Shown here: one piece after another, positions 1 to 10,777 of the stretch
Numbering within the stretch: position 1 is the stretch's first letter
Layout: the number at the start of each line of letters is the position of its first letter
Assembly: GCA_019054805.1 (NCBI GenBank)
Contig: JAHQIY010000013.1
Location: forward strand, 2,728,001-2,792,000
Reading direction: 5' to 3'
DNA from: Brachionus manjavacas
Taxonomy: Eukaryota; Rotifera; Eurotatoria; Ploima; Brachionidae
Length of the DNA: 64,000 nucleotides
Position numbers and translations under genes: made by a program
The notes under the pieces: generated by a model
What the model was told of the DNA's origin: nothing
The model's input: only the letters and a program-made list of their open reading frames with translations
Database searches by the model: none

Positions 1-3000
1 ATTGAATCATAAGTATTAGGCGGCAAAGAGTGGGCGCTTGTGACGCCGATATTAGTTGTGTGGAAAGCATGCGATGCTCGATCAAAGTGTGCAGCAGCAG
101 TAGTTAGTATGTAAGAATGCCGGTTATTTGTCAAAGAAGACGAAGAAGAGGACAGAGTCGACGAAGACGACAAATTGGTCGACACAACCGACTCTGCGCC
201 ACTAGTGTAACTGCCGTCAAAGTAAGGCATGGGCATTCGCATAGGCGTGTGAACATTACCGGGAGAGAGGAGAGGCGAGGGTGCCGACGGCCTGCTTGTC
301 TTCACACTCAGCTCGCACTCGTCCAGCTTGAGAATGGTGCTGGGAACTCCTTGGCGGTCATAGGTGGTGGTCATGCGGCCCGCCAGCTCGCTGTCCTTCT
401 TGGCCTGGTCGGCCGATTCGGCCAGCGCGTTCTCCACCTTCAGCAAACTGCTCTGGTACAAAATCTGCAGCAAACGGACCGACTCGAGCTTGAGCTCGAC
501 GTCCGCCTCGTTGCTGTTAAAGTTGGGATTTTCCTTGGAGAAAGCCTTGACCTTTTCGAGGCCTTCGCGCGACTTCACCTGCGCCTTCACATCCGCCTCG
601 AGCATTTGGGCCCATTTCCTCAAGCTCTCTATCCGCCTGTCCTTGTTCATCATGTTCTTGGTGTTCTCGGCATAGATGTCGTACAAATGCATGTGCTGGT
701 CGTTGGCGCCAGTGCCGTGCTTTTTGCACGCCAGCTCAATGTCCTGCTGTGCGTCCAGCGCCAGGCTGTGGTACACATCGCTCACTTTGACCATCTTTTT
801 CGACATCAAGCTCATTTGAATGGCTATTTTTTTGATGAACTGCTCCAGCTGGCTCAGCCGGTCCGACTCGATCAGCTGCATTTGGTTGCATGCCTCGATG
901 GACTCCAGCTGCCAGTCCTGTCTGGCCAGCTCAAAGGACGAGCAGGCTTTGTGATACTTGCTCTCGGACTTTTCCAGCTGCTCACGTGACTTGCTTATTT
1001 GTGACTCCAATTTTTGGATCTCTTTGCTATTAGGCGGTTTGCCTGCGACGCCCTTTTGCGCCTCGTCCAAGCTGTACATGCATTTTTCGATCTCTTTCAC
1101 AAGCTGAAAACACCGTGATCGATACTTGAGTAATTTTTAAAAAATTAATAAAAAATAAAGAAATTTTCACACACTATTTATTTTTTTTTGTTGAAAAATT
1201 TTTTACAAAGCAAAAAATTTATTTTGTTTTTTTTTTTTGCTTTAGATCGCCAAAATTCGTTGGCAACAAAGAGGAGAACCTTATTAAGTGGAAAATGAAG
1301 ATATCAGTTGAAAAGTCGTGTTCAGTGGTCTTTCTGAGTACAAAAAAGAGAGTGACAATGTTAACTTAAAAATTTGTGGAAGTAATCAACAAGAAATCAA
1401 GTTTTTTGGTATAAAATTTGATTTAAAAAAAATATTTCTAATTAATTTTGTTTAATAGTAAAAATTTTCGTTTTTTTTTAAATTTTATTTTTGCATCAAT
1501 TCACACAATTTTGCTCCTTTTTAATTATATTAAATAAAAATAAATAAAATTATTCCTAGAACACTAGTTTTGTTTTTATAATGCATGAAAATAATTCATA
1601 TTTGCCTGTTTTTAATATCAAAAATTATTAGATACATTTATTTTAGTGTTTTGACCAGTGGCCATTTATCTCAATTCAAAATTACCTAATTTATCAAAGT
1701 TTTGAGTTTTTAAGCGACAAAAGCTCCAAATAAATTTAAATTAAAGTAAATTAGAAAATTTTTATTAATCTATGATACAAAAATAGAAAAATAGAAAAAT
1801 CGACAATTATTTGACGTAAAACATAAACATTTAAACTTAAAATACATGAAATTTTCAAATTTTTTTATCTTTTCTAAAGCTGTCCGCAGATTTTTCAAAG
1901 CTTCTTTAAAAGATGAATGCGCCGAATTTTTTCTACTATGTATTGCTTTAAACTAAAATTTGACTATATATTCAGAGAAAACATGAATTCACGAACCCAT
2001 CAGATATTTGAAAAATGTATTCTATTACTCTCTATTTTAATTTATCTAATTTTAATTTTAATCTCTATTTTTTAACTTATATTATTTTTACTTTATTTTT
2101 TTCTTATTTTTTATTTTTATTTTTTTTTAATCTGAAGGAGCTAAAGCTCGGTACAGATATACAAATAAATAAAAATAAATAATTCACTGTTACAGCGAAA
2201 TAGTGTCAGAATATTTGTTACCTTTTGGTATTTAAAAAAACCTAATTTAAATTTTCCTTTTTTAACTTTCATTAAGAAAAAATTCATTTATTTATTTATT
2301 TCATTTTGCGCCAATTCTGGCCATGAATTAATATTATTATTTATTTATTTATTTGTTTTATCTGTGCCGAGCTAAAGCTCCAACAGATTAAAAAAAAATA
2401 ATAAAAAAAAAATTAAGACAAAATAAAAATGTAAAGAAAAATTATAAGAAAAATTAAAAATAATTTAAAGTATAATAAAAATACAATTAAAAATTGATAA
2501 ATTGTAAGAGGTGCCATGTGCAAAGAATTTAAGTATTGAACAGTTCAGGAAAGAAAGAACAAATAGTAAGATAGCAATTATTATTTTATTTATTTATTTA
2601 TTTTTTAAAAAAAGGGTCATATTTATTCGGGCTCATCCAGTTCCTGAAATGGGCTCTTTACTTATTAACAATAATTGCCAATTTGGTCTCACAATTTAAT
2701 TAAAATGAATCACTTTTTATTTTTTCGATATAAATGATTACTATTCATGTCCTCAGCTCATTTTCTGTCTCAATTATTTCTTTAATTAACTTATTAATTA
2801 ATATTTCAACATAACATTTATAACTTGAAATATTAGTAATAAAAAAAAAAAAAAAACTTATGAGATAATAATTTTATTTTAAATTTCTTTTTTTTTGTTT
2901 TTTGAAACATTTTATTTAAGCTTGGCAAAGGAGCAAAAGCTCGAGCCAATGTTTATTTATTTATTATTTATTTAAATAAAGACGTTTATCCATTCATCCT

Positions 3001-6000
3001 TTTTTTTTCTATTTTTTTATTCTGAAGGAGCACTAGCTCGATACAGATAAACAAATAAATAATAATATAAATAAATAATAACAAATAAATAATAAACTTA
3101 AAATAAAATCCAAATAAGAAGAATGACAGAATTGCATTTTTTTTATATAGTTTATTTAATATTTAAAATAAATTGCTTTGAGTAATAAAGCTCCTTTCGC
3201 CATTGGTATTTAAAATTTCCAAATAGTTTTAGGCTTAGTTTATTGTTTTTTGACGGATTACCAGAGTAAAAAATGTGGCTACATTTTATTTAATGTAGCT
3301 ACAAAGTTATTTACTTTCAAAAAAAAACTTCGATTTTTTAAAAAGTTAACCACTCACTCCAGAATGTAGAGAGGGGCCCCAATTTTGGTAAGTTTGTAGA
3401 TTAATCCACTGTGTCATACCTTGTCAAACGCCTTGGAGATGTCGAAGAAGAGGGAACATACTTTTTTCTTTAAATACCGAATTGTCAAGACAAGATAGTG
3501 AGTTAAATTTAAGACCAATTCAACGACATGAATCTGGTGAATCTGAAGCAGATGATCAAGAAAGTCTTCCAGTAACGAAACAAAAGAAAAACTGGATAAT
3601 TGCAGAAAATTTTTAATTTTACTCAAAAATTTCTTTTTACTTGGTTTATAAATTTCTTTAATATTTTTCTCAAAATATAATTTTTTAATTTCATTTAAAA
3701 AATAAATAAATATTAAAATAAAAATTATTACCGTTTTAGTCATTTCGTAGCCCTTATTTCAGTAATAGAATGAGCCCATTTAAATTGTAAAAAAGTTCAA
3801 TTAAAATGTAAGACAAATATAAAGATACAAAGAAAATATATTTTGTTTTAGTTTAAATTTGGATTTTTTGCCCTTTTGGTTTTTACGAAATTTTACGTGA
3901 AACAATCATTCTGGAATGCAACCTAGTCATTAGAAAAAAAAATTTTTTACTGACTTTTGTATAATTTGGCAATGTGAAATAATAGTACAAAAATTACACT
4001 ATAAAAAGTATAAACTTTATTATTTTTTTCTAATTGTGCAAAAATGGTTCTGTAAATAGTACAATATTGTACAAATTTTTTAGAAACGAATATTAAGCTC
4101 TGCAAAAACTCTGCATTTTTCTGTAAAATGCACACCATCAAATATGATTAATATATGCAATAAATTGCAGAGTTTTCGCAGAGCTTGGTATTCGTTTCTA
4201 AAAAATTTGTACAATATTGTACTATTTACAGAACCATTTTTGCACAATTAGAAAAAAGATTAAAGCGTTTTTGCTTTTTGTACTGTAATTTTTTTACTAA
4301 TATTTCACATTGCCTATGATTTAACAAAATATGTTAAATCCAAAAATGTACCTCTGCACTAATTCTATTGAGAAATAACAATTTATTTTTTTAAACTTTT
4401 GATGTTATATGTTTAAGTTTAAGTGATGTTTAAGTGACTTCAAGTCAACTCAATAATTTGAAATAGTTCCACAAAAAAAAGCCTTCCCCTGCTTTGTTTG
4501 TTCACCTTGATTTAGGACAACCGTTGATTTTTTTTAACTTTTTTATTTAACAGCTAGTACAGAGAGTACAAAAGGATATAAGTATTATTCTTTCCTTTGT
4601 ATGTTTTGAATTGAATTCTTCTGATAGTTGATTATATTAATTACAGTAATAAAACCATTTAAAATTTTGGACAATTTTATTTAAGAACTTAAAATAGAAA
4701 CGAGAATAATCTAATAATTCTCTTTTTTACTAATCGAAGATAGCTTTAAATTAACTAATAATTCTATTTATTCATTTTTTTGGTCATAAAATTTTTTAAT
4801 ATTATGAACAAAATTTTTATATTCTTTCATTTCAATATTCAGATTTGGATATAAATTCAAAGTTCTATGGAAAATATCTTAAAAAAAAATAAGCTCTTTA
4901 TTCAATTGAAATAAGAACGCCCCTCTTATTTATGCATTCTCGTATACATATCTTTTAACATGGCAAACCTTTATTTGTCAAATAAAACCATGTTAAATTT
5001 TTGAAAGTAATTAAAATTTATACAGTACAGTTCGTTTATAACGAACACGTTTATAGTGAAAATTCGTTTTTAACGTAAATAAATTCTATATTTGGCAGAA
5101 CAAGAATCTTTTCAATGGAATTTCTTATGGATATAACGAAGTTCGGATATTACGAAAATTCGGTTATTGCGAATCACTTTTTAACAAATATTAGTGAATT
5201 TCTCTTGGTTCGTAACGTAGCTAGGAAAAAAAATATTTTTGGTTTCTTTGTTTTTGTTCGATTTTAAAGAATAAGTATTCCGCATATGTACAATTTCATG
5301 ATTATGCGAATATTGATCAAGATCTGGCCATACATCAAGAAAAAACAGACGACGAAATAATCAATTTAATAAATAAAAAAAACGTACAATCGGACGAAGT
5401 TGTAAATGAGTCAAGTGATGACGAATCAGATAACGAATCTTCAAATGTTATCGAATTATTTCAGGACGAAAATATATAAAATCAACAAGCTTTAAAATTA
5501 ATTGATCAATTAAGAAAAAATCTTTCAAAATCTACACACAATTTTCTATTGAAAATTTGAAAATTTGGAAAGCATTGAAACCAAAATTTTAGGCTTAATG
5601 GTCAAACAAAAAACAATATTGGATTATTTTAAAAAATAATTTTTTTGATTTCTGATTTATGAATTATGATTTATTGTACTAGATTATGCTTTTTAAATTA
5701 ATAAAAACTTTAAAAATAACATTATTTTCTCTTATTTGGATATAACGAAATTCGTTTATTGCGAACTGCTTTTGGATTCCCCCAGCGACTTCGTTATAAC
5801 CGTACTTCACTGTATTATATTAATAAAATAATTTATTTCTAAATTCAAAATTCCTTTCTATATAATATCAAACTATTTTCTTCTTTTTTTTCATTAAACT
5901 TTTAACCAAAAATGCATTAATTTTTTTTTTAATTTTTTTAAATAGTACCAAGGCTAAGTTATTAGTTTATTTAAAAAAGAAAATTGCCATTTTTTTGGTA

Positions 6001-8516
6001 GACTCTTAATGAATCAATTTTAAATATAAAGGATTATAGATTAAATTACTTTTCAAAATTCAAGTTAATGACAAGACTTTTATCAAAACTTTTTTAATTC
6101 ACTTAAACAAATATGTTCTATAATTAAATTTTTTTATTATATTACTTTTTATTTTTTGTCTAAAAAAATCTTTAAAAAAACTAAATTAAAAAATCTAACT
6201 AGTTCGTTAAGAAGTGGTCAAACAAAACAGGGATTCAGAAAAAAACAAAATTTAACAGGCTTCTATAACACAACTAGTTACTTGGCTTAATCCTTCTAGT
6301 GTTGTAATTGAACATAATTCTGAAAAAAATTTAACTTTTAAATAGAAAAATATCAAAATAAAATGATCAAAAATATGATAAATTTAAAAAAGATTATTTA
6401 ATTTTATATTTCAATTTAGAGGTGGCATTATTCGAAATCCGACTAATATTCTTTATATTCGAGTATGCAGAACTTAAATTTTTTTTTGAAATTTAATTTA
6501 AAATTCCAAATATTATTTAAAAAAGAGATAAAAAATAAAAAACTTTTTTTTTAATCCAACAAGTGGTCATAAATGGTTTCCCGAAATTTCAATAAAAAAA
6601 ATTTTTTTAATCTAACAAGGATAAACTGATGATATTATTAAAGAAACTTCAAATGCTAGTTCAATACATCATTCAAACATTGCTCAAGTCTATAATTGTC
6701 TTTGGAAATTTGAAAAATTAAATAAATTCAAAATTTAAATTTTTAATGTAAAACTAAATGCTCTTTCAAAATGGATGGGGCCTGCATTGCTATACAAAAA
6801 TACAATGTAATACTTTTATAAAATACATAAAAATTTCATAAAAAAAGAAAAAATATATGTGTTTTTAAAGTAGAGCTTTTGTTGAATAAAATAGAAAAAT
6901 TTAAATGTTCCTTGTGTGAATGAATATGGAATTCCAAAGATGAGAACTAAATTTATTGAGTTTTAAGGTTAAAAAAAGTCCAAGTTCGGAATTTTTTATT
7001 TTTTCATTTTTTAAAGTCCAACACTCGCTTGGCTTACATAATAACCACCTGGGACCGCAAAATTATCATTTCCTGGAACGGAGGAAATTTCTTTTGTCCC
7101 TTCACATTCATTGAACGTGAAAAATTCCTGAATAAATTACTCTTCATGGAAAAATAGGAAGATTTATTTGAATAATTTTTAAAACCGGAGAAAAAATTGA
7201 CTTTGGAATCTCGGAAAGTCGAGTCATTTTAAAATACTTAAAGAATTTTTACAAGTCATTATGTTCATAGTGACTTTTAAACATTATTAACTTGTTCATG
7301 AACAAGGTCAGCTTTAGAGATAAATTCTATTGCTTCGATTAACAGGCAGCTAGAAATCATCAACAAATACGGCCCAAATTGTAAATAATTCAATCGTTAA
7401 TGTCTCTAATCAAAATCAGCTAATTTTAGCTTCAAGTTCAACAGTACTAGATCTTGTCAGAAATAATCATCAGGTCTCTGAGAAACGTAAAGGCGGCAGA
7501 CTCAAAAAAACTAGTAATGATAGGTAGCAACAATTAAAAAAGTTAAGAAAATAAGAATTACTTTGTTTGAACTTTTCAGGATATTTTTTTTTGTTATTTT
7601 AATTACCTATTTATTAAAATAAAAAAATCTTTTCAACCAAAAAAAATGATTATCTAGTGACAATAAATATTCTCTTAATTATTTTAGACAAAATACCAGA
7701 AAAACATTTAATTTTGACAGATTCTCTAAAGTATCAATTCACTTCAATAGTTTAAATCATTTGGGGCTTTTGATTTTTAAATCAAACTTAAGTTTTGACT
7801 CTCTTAATTACAATTTTACTTTATTTTACAAAAAATCATTTAAAATTTTAATTTTTTAATTTTTGCTTTTCTAAAAAATATTTTTCAAAAATTAGAAAAT
7901 GGACCCGAATTATTCTCAGATCTAAGATCCTGAAGAAGACCACTTATGATCCTTCATTTTTTCAAATGATTTTTTTTTTTTTTTTAATTAGAATAAAAAT
8001 CAATCAAAAAAATATTTTTATTTATTTTTCTTAGCATAAAATGAGCTTACTTTGTAATCTTCGGCTTTTTTGTCGGCATAATTCCGGATGGCCTTGTCGA
8101 CTTTGAGCTCGACGGGCTTGCGGGATTTAGTGTTGTTTTCGACAAGGATTTTGATGGGCTTGATGACTTCTTCGAGCAGGGTTGAGCCGAGTGAGCGGTG
8201 CATTTCGGCCTCGGCGTCGAACTGAATTGACACTTGGAGCCACGCGTCCGACAGCGTGCCGTGAAAGTCCTTGGACAGCTTTTGCAGTCGCAGGCTTGAT
8301 TTGTTCAAATTTTTGGCATAGGCCAGCTCGGTGTCGGCGCGTTCGGTCAGCACACTGGTCAGCTCCTTGCAAAAATCGCTGCCCATGCGCATATACTTCT
8401 TTAGCTCCTCGAAACCATTCGGACCCTTGGCACAAAATTAATCATCAGTCAAAATGCTAAATAAAGTCGAGTCCTACTCCGAAACAATGCCTGAACTCCG
8501 TGTATTCCACAACCAT
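1..8516 (-). CDS. NOSTRIN: Nostrin-like F-BAR protein (3' end outside window)
   Basis: Three exons are visible: 8516-8478 (start MVVEYTEFRHCFG), 8425-8051 and 1124 to beyond base 1. Introns are 52 bp (8477-8426, GTAGGA...AAG) and about 6.9 kb (8050-1125, GTAAGC donor). All junctions are phase 0. The protein opens as an FCH/F-BAR domain (FGGPNGFEELKKYMRMGSDF, then FCKELTSVLTERADTELAYA), followed by long coiled-coil helices. Exon 3 contains NKDRRIESLR...KSREGLEKV, which fits the nostrin HR1-like helical region, then a Ser/Pro-rich linker. The family SH3 domain would lie left of the window. F-BAR proteins bind and curve membranes; vertebrate nostrin acts in eNOS trafficking and endocytosis. Exon 3 could instead begin at 1103 after TTTTCAG, but the residues before it (YRSRCFQLVKE) align with nostrin, which favours 1124. 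Exon 3 is much more GC-rich than its surroundings and favours CTG/GAG/CAG codons. Family call is strong; GAS7-like F-BAR proteins were considered and fit less well. Confidence 0.85.
1280..1430 (+). mobile_element. LINE reverse-transcriptase fragment
   Basis: This stretch is a diverged copy of 50911-51060 in the large LINE at 49131-51783 (shared runs include AAAAAAGAGAGTGA and GAAATCAAGTTT). It covers the region just after the FADD box. Indels and stops break the frame, so it is a dead 5'- and 3'-truncated copy inside the nostrin intron. Confidence 0.75.
2131..2170 (+). repeat. LINE 3'-tail hairpin, class A
   Basis: TCTG-aag-GAGCT-aa-AGCTC-ggta-CAGA followed by AAATAAATAA-type repeats. The outer TCTG/CAGA and inner GAGCT/AGCTC pairs can form a stem. 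The same motif ends the intact LINE at 51741-51783. Confidence 0.8.
2340..2390 (-). repeat. LINE 3'-tail hairpin, class A, inverted copy
   Basis: Reverse complement of the class A tail: TTTATTTATTTG, then TCTGTGCCGAGCTAAAGCTC and CAACAGA. It is the end of a truncated minus-strand LINE copy with almost no body left. Confidence 0.7.
3021..3065 (+). repeat. LINE 3'-tail hairpin, class A
   Basis: TCTGAAGGAGCACTAGCTCG then ATACAGATAAACAAATAAAT. The stem is GAGC/GCTC and is flanked by TCTG/CAGA. No LINE coding sequence is recognisable just upstream. Confidence 0.75.
3330..3560 (-). mobile_element. LINE reverse-transcriptase fragment
   Basis: Minus-strand translation gives KKKVCSLFFDISKAFDKV, a typical non-LTR RT block, then after an in-frame stop HSGLIYKLTKIGAPLYIL, which continues the RT palm. 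It aligns with CGLFFDISKAFDRVWHEGL of the 49-51 kb LINE but is diverged and disrupted. It lies in the nostrin intron. Confidence 0.65.
3968..4314. mobile_element. Foldback element 1 (long inverted repeat)
   Basis: The two halves are near-perfect inverted copies, from GGCAATGTGAAAT at the left to ATTTCACATTGCC at the right. A central ATGCACACCATC region lies between arms rich in TGCAGAG and GTACAATATTGTAC. It is 347 bp with no coding capacity. The small ORF at 3947-4141 is an artefact of one arm. Core words match foldbacks at 22579-22942 and 63117-63464. Confidence 0.85.
5021..5814 (+). mobile_element. Internally deleted Tigger/pogo-type DNA transposon
   Basis: Terminal inverted repeats: TACAGTACAGTTCGTTTATA at the left and, read on the minus strand, TACAGTGAAGTACGGTTATA at the right, both continuing into TTATAACGAA words. 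TA dinucleotides at both edges fit TA target duplication. Inside, 5301-5478 reads HDYANIDQDLAIHQEKTDDE, then an Asp/Glu-rich tail ending in TAA. This resembles the acidic C-terminus of Tigger/jerky-type transposases (D-x-D-L...TDDEI). The DNA-binding and DDE regions are missing, so it can only be a non-autonomous relic. Confidence 0.8.
7384..7527 (+). pseudogene. Possible AT-hook tail of a transposase (fragment)
   Basis: An open stretch without ATG ends in SEKRKGGRLKKTSNDR and stop. The KRKGGRLKK core resembles an AT-hook and the tails of the MULE fragments at 16552 and 52295. The preceding residues are Asn/Ser-rich and not diagnostic. It lies in the nostrin intron and is probably transposon debris. 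Confidence 0.35.
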
Positions 8517-9354
8517 TGTTTATTTACAATCAACAGATCATTAATTTTTTTCTTCTAAAATTTGGATATTTAATTTGAAATTTTTTATTTAAATTTCAGC
8601 AATCAGAATTTTATTTGCACTATTCTTTAACCTAATTACAAGCCGGTGAACAAACTTAACTTTTTTGACAAAATGTTCGAGTAAAAAAAGCCATCGAGCA
8701 GAGAGAAAAAGCCCTACAAATACCTGGACCAAAATAAATTTGTGTTTGCCTTTGAATTTTGGAGCGATTTAATTTAAATATTTAAAAAAAGAAAATACGG
8801 CTTGGTTTTGTCAAAGGATTGTGTAAATAATGCCATGGTTCAGATTAACAGAATCGTTTGCACAAATAACCAAAAAGAAATTTGTTCAAATTATGCCGTA
8901 ATTTTAAATTAGTTTTTTTAAGGAAATAATTTAATTTTACTTTTTTAATTAAGTACAAATTCTGGTTTAAATAATCATAATTAAGGAGAATTAGTTTTTG
9001 GATTTTTAGTTTAAATTTTACCAAAGTGCCTTTCTTAATAAAAAAATCCAAATTTTTTTCCTCAATTTATGGTAAGCGTTCATAATAGAGAAAAATTTTC
9101 TTAGAGAATTTTTTTTAAGAGAAAAAAATTGCGACAAAAATTAATCAATTAGCAAAGCCGCGAATAAATAAATCTAAATTGTTTTAATTATAATCCAAAA
9201 CTTTTAATTTTTTTTTTCATTAATTATGAAATTTTTTAAAATAACTTTTTATATTCTACTTTTTTTTTTTTACTTGTCCATGGGACTTTAATTTTTAATA
9301 AATAAATAAATAATCCAAAACTTTTCGTTATTTCTTTTCTTCTTTTTTTTAGCT
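8517..9354. other. AT-rich region upstream of nostrin
   Basis: No coding region or recognisable repeat beyond A/T homopolymers. It must contain the nostrin promoter if the 8516 start is right, but no specific promoter element can be supported. Confidence 0.5.
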
Positions 9355-10262
9355 TTTAATGTCATTGATTACGCAGTGCAGGTTTGGAATCCAAGTATGA
9401 AAATGGACGTGATTGTGTTGGAAAAGGTGCAAGAGAGGGCAAAAAAAATACCTTTGTCTGTAAGAAACATGCCGTATGAAAAGAGGCTGACAAAATTAGG
9501 ACTGACAAAGCTGAGTGAAAGAAGAGTGAGAGGGGACTTGATTGAAATGTACAAACTAGTGAATAGAATAGAAAAGGTAAGCTTGGTCAAGAATCTAGTG
9601 AATAAATCAGAAAACAAGGGACCAGCCGGGGCGTTAAGAGGAAATAGCATCAGAGTCCAGAGAGAAAGTTTCCCAGCTAAAATTAGAAACGATTTTGCGG
9701 CGGCAGTAAATGCCATACATGTATTTTTCTCAAACAGAGTAGTTCCGCATTGGAATAGGTTGCCAGAAAACGTGGTGAAATCCAAGTCAACCGCTAATTT
9801 TAAAAAGGCTTTAGATAAGTTCAATGGAATCGGCTGCTACAGCTCTACACGGCCATTTGGCGGTGATGGGCTTAGACAATCTACATGTTAGGTGTCGCAG
9901 CAAGAACTACTACTACTACTCCTATTGATTTTAATAGATTACCAGCAACCAACAACAACAAATCAGACTCCATATTCGACTTTTAGTCTTTATTAGAGCG
10001 AAGTCGATTTACTATGGGTGAATTAAAATGATTCATCTAGCTTGAATTTATTAGAATTTATAAATTTAAACTATTGATTTACAATTTATCTCTTACAATT
10101 TGTCAATTTTTAATTGTCTTTTTATTATATTTTAACTTATTTTAATTTTTCTTATATTTTTTCTTTACATTTTTATTTTATTTTGTCTAAATTTTTATTT
10201 TTATTTTATTTATTTTTCAATCTGAAGGAGCTTTAGCTCGGCACAGATAAAACAAATAAATA
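9355..10262 (+). mobile_element. 5'-truncated LINE, C-terminal ORF plus class A tail
   Basis: The frame is open from 9355 and ends at 9891. It reads VIDYAVQVWNPSMKMDVIVL, then LEKVQERAKKIP, YEKRLTKLGL, RRVRGDLIEMYK, FFSNRVVPHWNRLPENVV and FKKALDKF. This is the classic C-terminal region of CR1/L2-type non-LTR retrotransposons. A 330-bp 3' UTR follows, with a (CTA)n run at 9906, ending in the class A hairpin at 10221-10250 and an AACAAATAAATAAATA tail. The endonuclease and RT core are absent. Confidence 0.85.
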
Positions 10263-10561
10263 AATAAAAAAATAATGAAATTGAATTGAAACTTTGATGA
10301 TTTTTCTCTATTTTAATTTTTATCTCTTTTGATAGTTCATCAATTTTATTTGGTCCTCTTAGAAATGAGCTCTATAAAATCTATGTCTCAAATTTTGAAT
10401 CAAAAACCCCAAAATATTAATTTTTAAACTCAGCACCCTTTTAATTAGATTAGGAATGATTTAATAGAACTTTCTTCTGAATATTAATTTTAATTTAATT
10501 AAAACAAAAAGATTTTTAAAAAAAATCCTATTTAAGAAATTGAAATTAATTAATTAATTAA

Positions 10562-10777
10562 TTGTCCCATCAATCAAAAATGGTAGTTACGCAAGTATTC
10601 TATAAAATAACCTCAACAAAAGATTCAGCGAGAGCGCTCGAACATAAACCAAAAGAAGCACAAGCTTCAACTTCAGCACCCAAAGGAATTGAATCTTATG
10701 ACGATTCAATTGATGAGTCAATACAAGAAAATTTATCCAAGAGACCAAGAATAGATTCAGTAACACAAGGACAATAA
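10562..10777 (+). CDS. Small Ser/Lys/Glu-rich ORF, unknown
   Basis: A 71-aa reading frame with low-complexity composition ending NLSKRPRIDSVTQGQ. The basic cluster SKRPRI could be a nuclear signal. Nothing nearby suggests additional exons. It may be the tail of a decayed transposase like the NKKPKI-bearing fragment at 52295, or chance. No function assigned. Confidence 0.2.
   Translation: MSHQSKMVVTQVFYKITSTKDSARALEHKPKEAQASTSAPKGIESYDDSIDESIQENLSKRPRIDSVTQGQ

Noticed and set aside
117-989. 290-aa plus-strand ORF
   Set aside because: Antisense shadow of the GC-rich nostrin exon 3; composition is Arg/Leu/His-rich with no family features, while the minus strand gives a clear nostrin helix region.
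3947-4141. 64-aa minus ORF
   Set aside because: Falls inside one arm of the foldback element at 3968-4314.
9369-9824. 151-aa minus-strand ORF
   Set aside because: Antisense of the LINE C-terminal ORF at 9355-9891.
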